Shown: one piece after another, positions 29,160 to 36,933 of the stretch
How positions within the stretch are numbered: position 1 is the first letter of the stretch
How the letters are laid out: each line of letters starts with the position of its first letter
NCBI GenBank assembly: GCA_031257305.1
Contig: JAIRPB010000133.1
Coordinates: 1 to 36,933 of the forward strand
Source of the DNA: Azoarcus sp.
GTDB lineage: Bacteria > Pseudomonadota > Gammaproteobacteria > Burkholderiales > Rhodocyclaceae
Length of the DNA: 36,933 nucleotides
Direction of reading: 5' to 3'
Position numbers and translations under genes: made by a program
Notes under the pieces: generated by a model
Told to the model about the DNA's origin: nothing
The model's input: the letters and a program-made list of their open reading frames with translations, nothing else
Databases searched by the model: none

Positions 29160-29673
29160 GTTATTCAGAATTCACAGACAGCATCGAACTCTCTGACGAA
29201 ATCGCCAGCTTGCCCAGCATGCGGGGTTCCGGCGCGGTGCGCGATTTGCGCGAAGCCGCACAGCTTTCGCCCGAACTGGCAATAAAACTGGCCGGCCTTG
29301 TTTCATCGGGACATATTACCCGCACGGAATTTCTCGAAAAGCCGGCAACGATACGTTGGACGGCGGGGCGGGCAATGACCTGCTGGATGGTGGCGCGGGT
29401 AATGACATTTACCTGATTTCGCGGCTTGGCGGGCAGGATACGGTGAGCGATTCTGGCGGCACGGACACTGTGCGTTTCACGGACATGAATTCGTTTGACA
29501 TTACTCGTCTGCATAAATCAGGCAACGACCTCGAAATCTTCTTTGCCGATACGAGCCTTGTGCTGAAAAACCATTTCAGCGGCGTCGCCTACCAAATTGA
29601 GCAATTTGAATTTGCTGACGGCGTGGTGTGCAAGCAGCGGGAACTCATCGAGTTGGTGGGGAGCATCGCCTAA
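29160..29673 (+). pseudogene. Fragment of an RTX / hemolysin-type Ca-binding repeat protein, frameshifted
   Basis: Frame a: EFTDSIELSDEIASLPSMRGSGAVRDLREAAQLSPELAIKLAGLVSSGHITRTEFLEK. Frame b: AGNDTLDGGAGNDLLDGGAGNDIYLISRLGGQDTVSDSGGTDTVRFTD...QIEQFEFADGV. Frame change at about 29337-29341. Confidence 0.75.
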
Positions 29674-29709
29674 CGGTTGTGTAGGGCCATCATTCCAATG
29701 TCGCCCACC

Positions 29710-29737
29710 GGATTGCTTCGCTACGCTCGCAATGACG
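29710..29737. repeat. Dispersed repeat, copy 4 (half-palindrome only)
   Basis: ggattgcttcgctacgctcgcaatgacg identical to the right half of copies 2 and 3. Confidence 0.8.
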
Positions 29738-29832
29738 AAACTTTTTGTAGATACCGCCGCTTCTGCCGTTACAGAACGCCTGTCATGGCAAGCGTGCGCC
29801 AATCTGCTTGTCCATGCCGACAGACTGCGGCA

Positions 29833-32052
29833 TTACCCCCGCCGCGCATCTAGTACGCCCTTGACTTCCCGGATTTGGGCAAGCGCGCGCTGAAGCTGCG
29901 AAACGCCGCCTACTTCCAGCGTAAAGCGCATGTTCGCGGTGTTTTTTTTGCTTTGCGTGTTGACGGCTGTGACGTTGAGCTTTTCGCGCAACAGCATTTC
30001 TGAAATGTCGCGTAGCAAGCCTTGGCGGTCCGTTGCATAAACAACAATATCTACCGGAAAAACGGTTTGCGGGTTGTCATAAACCTGGGTTCCCCACTCA
30101 GCAACAATTACCCGCTCTGGGTGCTGCTTTGCAAGGTGGCAGAAATCGCGGCAGTCGGCACGGTGGACGGATACGCCCCTCCCCCGCGTCACAAACCCTT
30201 TGATGTCGTCCGGCGGGGCGGGCTTGCAGCAGCCGGAAAGCGACGTGAGCAGGTTATCAACACCAACAATCAGCACTTTTCCCGAACTATTGCCCGCACG
30301 GGAACGGCTAACGACGATTTCTGGTTTGTTCTCCGCCCCGGCCCCGGTTTTGCCCGTTGAAAGCGCATCCAGTTCGCGCATCGCCGTCTGCAAAGTGCGC
30401 GTACCGAGTTCGCTACGCCCGGCGGCAAGGTATAAGGACTCGGCGTCTTTGAAACCAAGGTGCGCCGCAAGCGATTCGATATTGGTCTGCGTGAAGCCCT
30501 CGCGCTGAATTTCACGCGAAACCACGCTACGCCCGCGCGCTAGGGTTTCTTCTTCGTCCTGCGCGCCAAAAAACTGCCGTATCTTGCGCCGTGCGTGAGT
30601 GCTGGCCGCGTACCCTTGCCGCGTATCGAGCCAATCCCTTGAAGGCCCGCCTTCCTTAGCGGCCACAATTTCTACTGTCTGCCCGCTTTCCAGCGGGGTG
30701 TTGAGCGGCACAAGATGCGCATCCACCCGTGCGCCCCGGCAGCGATGCCCTAAATCTGTGTGCAGGCGATAGGCAAAATCAACGGGCGTTGCGCCACGCG
30801 GCAGGTCAATGACGCGCCCCTGCGGGGTCAGCACGTAAATGGTGTCATCCATCGCGGCAAGTTTGTAATGCGCTTCCCATTGCGCGGAACTGGCCACTTC
30901 GTCGCGCCAAGACAGCAGGTTGCGCAGCAACGCAATTTTGTCGTCATAGTCGCCGCCGATACTGATGCCTTCTTTATAGCGCCAGTGCGCCGCCACGCCT
31001 AGTTCTGCATGCCGGTGCATCGCGTAAGTCCGCACCTGCACTTCTAACGCCTTGCCGTCGTCCGCCCTCACGGCGGTATGCAAAGATTGGTAGTTGTTGC
31101 CTTTTGGACGGGAAATATAATCGTCATACTCTTTATGGATGGGCTGCCATATCTGGTGGACGATGCCCAAGACTGCATAGCAGTCACGTACCTCATCCAC
31201 CAGCACCCGCAGTGCGTGGATGTCGTAGACCTCCGAGAAACCAATCCGCTTAGAGCGCATCTTGTTGTAGATGCTGTAGATATGCTTGGGGCGCCCTTGA
31301 ATTTCGGCTTTGATGTCTGCCTTGTCTAGTTCGCCGCGCAAACGCTGAATCGCGTGACGGATAAATTCCTCACGCTCGGAACGGCGCTCGTCCAACATGC
31401 TGGCAACGCGCTTATAGGTTTCCGGCTCCAGAAAACGGAAAGATAAATCCTCCAGTTCCCACTTGAGTTGCCATATCCCAAGGCGGTTGGCAAGCGGCGC
31501 GTAAATATCAAACGCCTCGCGCGCCACCATTTGCCGCCGCTCGTCCGGCACGTCGGTGTAATGGCGCAAAGTCTGCACACGCGAAGCCAGCCGTAACAGG
31601 ACAACGCGAATATCCACGACCATCGCCAGCAGCATCTTGCGCAATGTTTCCGCCTGGGCACGGATTTCCGGCGCGGAAGCCGCCCCCACTGTGCGGGTTA
31701 GCGACCGCATCCCGTGGAGTTTGCGCAACCCCGCGATTAGCCGGGCAACATGCGGCCCAAAATCCGTTTCAATCCGTTCCTGCATGTCCGGGGCAAATTC
31801 TTCAACGCAAAACAGCAACGCCGCAATGCGCGTATCCACATCCAGACGCAGCGATGAGACGATGAGCGCACAACCCAACGCATGCGTCCAAACATCCTCC
31901 CCCGTGCCAAGCGTACATTCCGCATAGGTTTCCCTCGCCAGCAACAAGGCACGCTCAATGGCGGCACGTTCTTCACGTGTTGTGCCTTCAGCAATTAAAT
32001 CGATAGGCGGGGAGGCCGTGCCGTGACCCACGGCATGTTTAACAGATACCAT
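29833..32052 (-). CDS. relA: RelA-type (p)ppGpp synthetase
   Basis: YSIYNKMRSKRIGFSEVYDIHALRVLVDEVRDCYAVLGIVHQIWQPIHKEYDDYISRPKGNNYQSLHTAV...TPQGRVIDLPRGATPVDFAYRLHTDLGHRCRGARVDAHLVPL; C-terminal ACT-like domain. Confidence 0.95.
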   Translation of the reverse strand: MVSVKHAVGHGTASPPIDLIAEGTTREERAAIERALLLARETYAECTLGTGEDVWTHALGCALIVSSLRLDVDTRIAALLFCVEEFAPDMQERIETDFGPHVARLIAGLRKLHGMRSLTRTVGAASAPEIRAQAETLRKMLLAMVVDIRVVLLRLASRVQTLRHYTDVPDERRQMVAREAFDIYAPLANRLGIWQLKWELEDLSFRFLEPETYKRVASMLDERRSEREEFIRHAIQRLRGELDKADIKAEIQGRPKHIYSIYNKMRSKRIGFSEVYDIHALRVLVDEVRDCYAVLGIVHQIWQPIHKEYDDYISRPKGNNYQSLHTAVRADDGKALEVQVRTYAMHRHAELGVAAHWRYKEGISIGGDYDDKIALLRNLLSWRDEVASSAQWEAHYKLAAMDDTIYVLTPQGRVIDLPRGATPVDFAYRLHTDLGHRCRGARVDAHLVPLNTPLESGQTVEIVAAKEGGPSRDWLDTRQGYAASTHARRKIRQFFGAQDEEETLARGRSVVSREIQREGFTQTNIESLAAHLGFKDAESLYLAAGRSELGTRTLQTAMRELDALSTGKTGAGAENKPEIVVSRSRAGNSSGKVLIVGVDNLLTSLSGCCKPAPPDDIKGFVTRGRGVSVHRADCRDFCHLAKQHPERVIVAEWGTQVYDNPQTVFPVDIVVYATDRQGLLRDISEMLLREKLNVTAVNTQSKKNTANMRFTLEVGGVSQLQRALAQIREVKGVLDARRG

Positions 32053-32120
32053 AATGCGCGATTATCCCATAAGGTTGCGTATCATTTCTTCCTTGGTTTT
32101 TTCTACCCCGGCACTACGGA

Positions 32121-32906
32121 ATGCTTGATAAATTCAAAAACTGGCTAAATCTCCCGCCAGCCAGACGCAACCGGCCCGCACCCTCGCCAAAACTATGGGC
32201 GTGCGTAGAAGCCCCCATGCCGTTCCTCGCTTGGCTCTCCGAAGAAGCCCGCGCCCGCTTGCGCCATCTGTGCCAAGACTTCCTTTCTGAAAAAGAGTTC
32301 TATGGTGCGCGCGGTTTGCGTCTAAACGATGAAATCATGCTTTCCATCGCCATCCAAGCCTGTTTGCCCATCCTCAACCATTTCCGGGGATTATCCGCCT
32401 ACCGCGGCTGGGTAGGCATCGTCGTTTACCCAAGCGATTTCATCGTACCGCGCCAAATCATGGACGAAGCGGGCGTCGTGCACCAATACGAGGACATCCT
32501 GCTGGGCGAGGCGCACAGAAACGGCCCCGTATTATTGTCATGGCACGACGGCAGGCCGCCTTCCGGCATCAACATCGTCATCCACGAATTCGCCCACATG
32601 CTAGACGAAGCCGACGGCTGTCCTGCCCTGCCTCCCGGCATGTCCGCAAAAACATGGAAAGAAGCCTTCACCGCCGGATACGAGCGCCTGTGCAAACTAG
32701 ACGCCGCCGGCATCGACACTATCCTTGACCCCTACGCAACAGACAGCCCCGCAGAATTTTTCGCCGTCGCCTCCGAAGCCTTTTTTGAAACACCCTTGAG
32801 CCTTCGGGCTGATTTCCCCGATGTTTACGCGCAACTTTCCATGTTCTACGGGCTAGATACCGCCAACGGGGAAGAAAAACAGCGCGGAACGCGGCTAATA
32901 TCGTAA
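32121..32906 (+). CDS. mtfA: MtfA-family zinc peptidase (M90)
   Basis: SGINIVIHEFAHMLDEADGCPALPPGM...DPYATDSPAEFFAVASEAFFETP. Confidence 0.93.
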   Translation: MLDKFKNWLNLPPARRNRPAPSPKLWACVEAPMPFLAWLSEEARARLRHLCQDFLSEKEFYGARGLRLNDEIMLSIAIQACLPILNHFRGLSAYRGWVGIVVYPSDFIVPRQIMDEAGVVHQYEDILLGEAHRNGPVLLSWHDGRPPSGINIVIHEFAHMLDEADGCPALPPGMSAKTWKEAFTAGYERLCKLDAAGIDTILDPYATDSPAEFFAVASEAFFETPLSLRADFPDVYAQLSMFYGLDTANGEEKQRGTRLIS

Positions 32907-32967
32907 CCCCCAGAACCAAACCATTGCCCTCCGGTAGATGGCTGTTATAATGCCCCTCCTTTTTCGG

Positions 32968-33041
32968 GGCGCGATAGCAAAGCGGTTATGCACCGGATTG
33001 CAAATCCGTGTAGGTCGGTTCGACTCCGGCTCGCGCCTCCA
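32968..33041 (+). tRNA. tRNA-Cys (anticodon GCA), CCA encoded
   Basis: GGCGCGA...anticodon loop TTGCAAA...GGTTCGACTCC...TCGCGCCTCCA; 7-bp acceptor stem pairs. Confidence 0.95.
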
Positions 33042-33157
33042 TAAACTGCACAAAAAACAGCCCGCCATGCTGTTGCCCAAAAACAGCCGGGTATTGGGTG
33101 GCCATGTTTGTTCCCTTTGGTGGGCACGGTGAAATAATTACGCCGCCGCGCTTGCGC

Positions 33158-36100
33158 TCAGCCCAGAACCTTTTCAAAAACTTGCAATACCGGTTCAAAA
33201 ATGGCCTTTGAGTGCACTTGGAATACATCGTCAAAAATTTCGCGCTCGCCCCATCCGCGCAAGGCTAGGCGGTAAGCGGCGTTGTTTTTTTCGGCAAAAT
33301 CGCCCTCGTTCCATTTTTTGGCGGCGGCTTTGTGCGCTTTATCTTCATCTCCGCTGTTGGCAAGGCTTTGTACGTATTCCCAAGACGATTTCGGGAAAAA
33401 GCGCAAAGGGGCCGTCAATCCCACGCGGTAGTGCGCCAGCAACGCGCCGAGATGCGTTTTCGCTTGCGCTTCGGAAACGGGACGCAGTATGAATCCGCCA
33501 TTGCGTGAGATGCCACGGGTAACGCATTCAACATCTTTCGGCGGCGCGGCGCAAAGCGCCAGATGGTCAAGCCATGCGGCGAGAACATCTTGTGCTTGGA
33601 TGTCGGCGTAGCGGTAGGCAACCATTCCCGTTTCGCGCAACGCGCCAAACGCCGCCCGGAGTTCCCAAGCCTCGTCATTAAGCGTGAACGCCAGCTTTAT
33701 GACATGCGTTTGTCGGCAAGCACTTGCCAGCGCCGCATGGACCCGGTGAGCGAATGTGCGCAGTGAAACCAATTCACGGCGCAACGCCCCTTCCCCAAGA
33801 TTGCCATCGGGAAATTCGCCGCCCGCACGGGCTAGGCGGAACAGGTCATCATCGGCAATGCCCCCCCTGCCCTCGGTTACTTCCTCCAGCAAAACGGGCA
33901 GCAACCGCTCCGCCAGCAAACGCCGGGCCGTCCCATCTGGCACAAAAGGTTCGGCATCATTGAGTTCTTCTTCTGCCGTTGGCAAATCAAGCCCCAGACG
34001 CGCACGTAACAGAAAACGGCAAGGGTTACGGAAAAATTCTTTGAGTTGGGCCAGGTCAACGCAGCGCCAGTCCTCTGGCGGCGGCGCTAAGGGCAGGGTA
34101 AAAAAGGGTTTGCCAACCGATTCTTCTTCAATATCCCCGTTCACCTCGCTGGCTTCATCGTCCCACGTTTGCGCTTGCTCTCCGGCGTCGCCTTGCAGTG
34201 AGCGTGAACGCTCGGCAAGGGCACGGGCGAATTCGCCGCGAAAATTTTCCAGACGAATATCCCGTTTTCCGTCCGCCACAAAATAATCCGGCGAAAAAGA
34301 TTGCAGAGGATGTTGGACGATGAGCCTAGCCCGTGCGCGGGCAACCGATTCTGGCTGTTCAGGGTGTAACGCCGAAGCGGCGGCCAGCGTATCAAGCAAC
34401 TCATCAACCAGCACGGAAGGCGGCAATTCGGCGTTATCCCGCGCACTGCGCCCAACGCAAGACAGATGCAGGACTTCACGCGACGCAAGAATAAGGTCAA
34501 GAAAAAGATTGCGTTCATCATCCCGGCGCTGGTAGTCGCCCTTTTGCGGGAAGGCAGACATCAAATCAAATTCGTCGGCGCGCACGCGGGCAGGAAAGGC
34601 TTCGTCATCCAAACCGATAAGGCAGATGACGCGGTAGGGCAGGCCGCGCAAGGCGGAGAGCGCGCCAAACGTCACCTCGCCGCCGGGAATGCTGCTCCGG
34701 GCGGATTCTTCGAGCCGCTCTTCCAAAGCAAGCCTAATAACGTCCAGCGGCAAATTAAAAGCCGTTTCATTTCCATGCCCCAAAGCAATGTCGTTAGCCA
34801 GCGCATCAATGGCTTCGCGCACAAGCCGCATTTCTTCAGCATATCCCGGCGCTTCGCCAACCAGCGCGGCAAGCGATTCCAAAAGAAGGGTGCGCCAACC
34901 CTCCGCATCATGTTCTTTTAGAAGTTCAGCACACAGACGGTTAAGCACATCAGCATAATCCCAGAACGCGCCCAATGTGAGGCCGGCGCTCCCTTGAGGA
35001 GCCACAGCAACGCCAGATTGCCCTTCAAAACAGGCACGTCCGGCAACCCGCCCCGCTGCCCAAGAAAGAAACAGCCGCGCCAACCCCGTCTGAAAGGTAT
35101 ATTTGTTACTCGCCCCCGCAGCATGAGCCTGTTTAGAATCCAACCCCCAACGGATACCCGCATGCCCTATCCAGTCGCGTACCTGTTCCAGCGCGGATTC
35201 ATCCAAACCAAAATGCGCCGCCAGCAATGGCTGCCGAAGAAAATCAAAAACCTGGCTGGCAGGCGCGTTGCCCGAAGCCAGCGCCAGCACATCACAAATC
35301 GCCCGCGCCACGGGATTGTCATCCAGCCGCCCCCGCCCCGTAATGCGCCAAGGGATGGCCCGCTCTCGCGGAGCCGTGCCAAAAACGGCTTCAATTAAAG
35401 GCGCACAGCTTTCAAGGTCGGGCGTTAAAACAAGGATTTCATCAGGCCGTAACCCCGGCAATGTTTTGAACAGCCCCAGTAGCCGGTCATGCAGCACTTC
35501 AAGTTCTCGGATGCGCGAGTGGCACAGATGAAGTTCAACGCTACGGTCATGCTCATCTAACAAGATGCTGCCGGGGTCAAGTTCCCGCAAATCGAGTATG
35601 GCGTTTTGCAATTTCGACAAGAGGTGCGGTCCCGCGTAAGGCACAAAACCGGCCTCTTCCAATACCGGGTTTTCGCCTTCAAACAAAGATTCAATCTGCG
35701 CTTGGGTTTGCTTGCCCCAACCCGCCAGCAGCCTGTTGCCCGTTTCGTGGAAAGAATCGCGCTGTTTACGCGCCAGCCAAGACAACCGCCGCGCATCAAC
35801 AATATCAAACCAATATTCACGGCAAGGATTGAGCACATAAAGCCGCACCTCCGTCACCCGTGCGAGCGCCCGCAACATCCCCAGATAAAGCGGCGGCAAC
35901 GTGGGCAGGCAAAAAACATCCACCTCGGCGGGCAGTCCCATTCCCGCCAATGTATCGTCCCCCATCCCTTCTGCTTGCCGCAAAAATTCAAGAAATGGCA
36001 AACGGGGCGATTCTCCCTCTGCATGAATGCGCCGCCACAATTCGGCCTGCCAAGCCTCATCCGCACAAAAATTCCCCTCCCGCACAGCAAGCGCCTTATC

Positions 36101-36589
36101 ACCCGCCGCCCACTTTTCGAGCCACTCCGGGCGATAGCACAAATAATGGTCAAACAGCCGGGCCAGCCGCCCCGCCAGTTCAAAACGCTGCCGCACATCC
36201 GCCCCTTGAAGATAACGCGCCAACCGGGCGTGTTTCTCCCGCCAGTCCCCATCCAATGCGGCAAAAACCCGCCAAACCAACACCGCCGGAGCGTAAGGCG
36301 AAACGTCCTGCACACCCGCAACAACGCGCCCAACCTGCCGCCACAAATAATGCGAAAGCGTATCGAAATCGACCCCCGCCCCAATCCCAAAGCAATCCGC
36401 CATCGCCAGTTCAATACGCCGCCGAAACGCGCTCCCCGGCACAATCACCTGTCCCCGCACAAACGGCCCGCGCAAACGGGAAGCCTCCATCCGCGCCAGC
36501 AAGGCATCGAGCAGGTTTTCAAAGCGGTTGGAGAAAGCGATGGAGAGCATGGCGGGGGGAACTTGAGGTTTGGGGGATTCTACAGTCAT
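33158..36589 (-). CDS. recC: Exodeoxyribonuclease V gamma subunit (RecC); start may be 36550
   Basis: MLSIAFSNRFENLLDALL...QVIVPGSAFRRRIELAMADCFGIGAGVDF...LPYRVICLIGLDDEAFPAR...YQRRDDERNLFLDLILASREVLHLSCVGRSARDNAELPPSVLVDELLD. Confidence 0.95.
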   Translation of the reverse strand: MTVESPKPQVPPAMLSIAFSNRFENLLDALLARMEASRLRGPFVRGQVIVPGSAFRRRIELAMADCFGIGAGVDFDTLSHYLWRQVGRVVAGVQDVSPYAPAVLVWRVFAALDGDWREKHARLARYLQGADVRQRFELAGRLARLFDHYLCYRPEWLEKWAAGDKALAVREGNFCADEAWQAELWRRIHAEGESPRLPFLEFLRQAEGMGDDTLAGMGLPAEVDVFCLPTLPPLYLGMLRALARVTEVRLYVLNPCREYWFDIVDARRLSWLARKQRDSFHETGNRLLAGWGKQTQAQIESLFEGENPVLEEAGFVPYAGPHLLSKLQNAILDLRELDPGSILLDEHDRSVELHLCHSRIRELEVLHDRLLGLFKTLPGLRPDEILVLTPDLESCAPLIEAVFGTAPRERAIPWRITGRGRLDDNPVARAICDVLALASGNAPASQVFDFLRQPLLAAHFGLDESALEQVRDWIGHAGIRWGLDSKQAHAAGASNKYTFQTGLARLFLSWAAGRVAGRACFEGQSGVAVAPQGSAGLTLGAFWDYADVLNRLCAELLKEHDAEGWRTLLLESLAALVGEAPGYAEEMRLVREAIDALANDIALGHGNETAFNLPLDVIRLALEERLEESARSSIPGGEVTFGALSALRGLPYRVICLIGLDDEAFPARVRADEFDLMSAFPQKGDYQRRDDERNLFLDLILASREVLHLSCVGRSARDNAELPPSVLVDELLDTLAAASALHPEQPESVARARARLIVQHPLQSFSPDYFVADGKRDIRLENFRGEFARALAERSRSLQGDAGEQAQTWDDEASEVNGDIEEESVGKPFFTLPLAPPPEDWRCVDLAQLKEFFRNPCRFLLRARLGLDLPTAEEELNDAEPFVPDGTARRLLAERLLPVLLEEVTEGRGGIADDDLFRLARAGGEFPDGNLGEGALRRELVSLRTFAHRVHAALASACRQTHVIKLAFTLNDEAWELRAAFGALRETGMVAYRYADIQAQDVLAAWLDHLALCAAPPKDVECVTRGISRNGGFILRPVSEAQAKTHLGALLAHYRVGLTAPLRFFPKSSWEYVQSLANSGDEDKAHKAAAKKWNEGDFAEKNNAAYRLALRGWGEREIFDDVFQVHSKAIFEPVLQVFEKVLG

Positions 36590-36747
36590 GAACTGTTTTT
36601 GGCGGAAATGCGGAGAACTGCCTAATAAACGAAGAATGACAGGACGGGATGCTATCGGTAAGAATTAACGATAGATATACTCATTCGTTGCGTGTTTATA
36701 CACTGTCCTACACATGGAACCACACACAAACCCAAAAAGGAGCCAAC

Positions 36748-36933
36748 ATGAACTTTCGCATTGCCCTAATCCTCGGAGTCTCCTCCCTCGCCTTGCTTGG
36801 CGGTTGCGCCACAAGCCGCAGCGAACTCAACATCCATGCCCCGACAGCCCCCGCCACGGCGCAAATCCCCGGCAAAGAAATCCTCGTTGTATCGGTTGCC
36901 GACCGCCGGACATTTGAAGCGGCCCCCCTTTCG
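36748..36933 (+). CDS. Putative lipoprotein, partial (runs off window)
   Basis: SD aaaaaggagcc; MNFRIALILGVSSLALLGGCATSRSELNIHAPTAPATAQIPGKEILVVSVADRRTFEAAPLS; lipobox LLGGC; open to the edge. Confidence 0.8.
   Translation, partial: MNFRIALILGVSSLALLGGCATSRSELNIHAPTAPATAQIPGKEILVVSVADRRTFEAAPLS

Noticed and set aside
29833-32052. Degenerate HD domain in RelA as novel
   Set aside because: Loss of HD hydrolase residues is the established feature of RelA-type, as opposed to SpoT/Rel, enzymes.
35606-36625. Long plus-strand ORFs of 339 and 243 aa opposite recC
   Set aside because: Antisense to a well-supported RecC CDS; compositions are Arg/Pro/Gln-rich artefacts with no family motif.
1-36933. 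Neisseria-type DNA uptake sequences (GCCGTCTGAA)
   Set aside because: No enrichment of this 10-mer was seen when scanning; near matches such as gccgtctgcaaag are isolated.

Overview
This is a bacterial chromosomal window, probably betaproteobacterial (Burkholderiales/Neisseriales-like; taxonomy is inferred from gene content only). Most of it is ordinary housekeeping sequence: rpsP-rimM-trmD-rplS, lptF/lptG, pepA-holC plus a Pro/Ala-rich linker protein, a DadA-like oxidoreductase, an InaA/WaaP-like kinase, fbp, prmB-dapE-pilU-like-dapD, fabI, an oligopeptide-type ABC transporter (SBP plus two permeases, no adjacent ATPase), relA, mtfA, tRNA-Cys and recC. Three places are accessory. (1) At 4.0-7.9 kb there is an HTH/PIN toxin-antitoxin pair whose toxin is frameshifted. 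It is followed by an island flanked by a degenerate duplicate of the lptG 3' end, carrying a Tae4-like amidase effector and an immunity protein made of two tandem Tai4-like domains, then a frameshifted DNA-methylase C-terminal remnant and palindromic repeats. (2) At 16.25-16.68 kb there is a cluster of palindromic repeats, one module of which is also found at 5.3, 7.7 and 29.7 kb. (3) At 26.4-29.75 kb there is an orphan lytic-transglycosylase-like protein, a small Gly/Val-rich protein with three 20-aa repeats, an FGE/SUMF1-like lipoprotein gene interrupted by an in-frame TGA, and a frameshifted RTX fragment. The strongest candidate for an unusual system is the Tae4 / double-Tai4 module. A minus-strand CDS at 1-1388 was absent from the ORF track because it runs off the edge. 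All functional calls come from reading motifs by eye; no database search was run.
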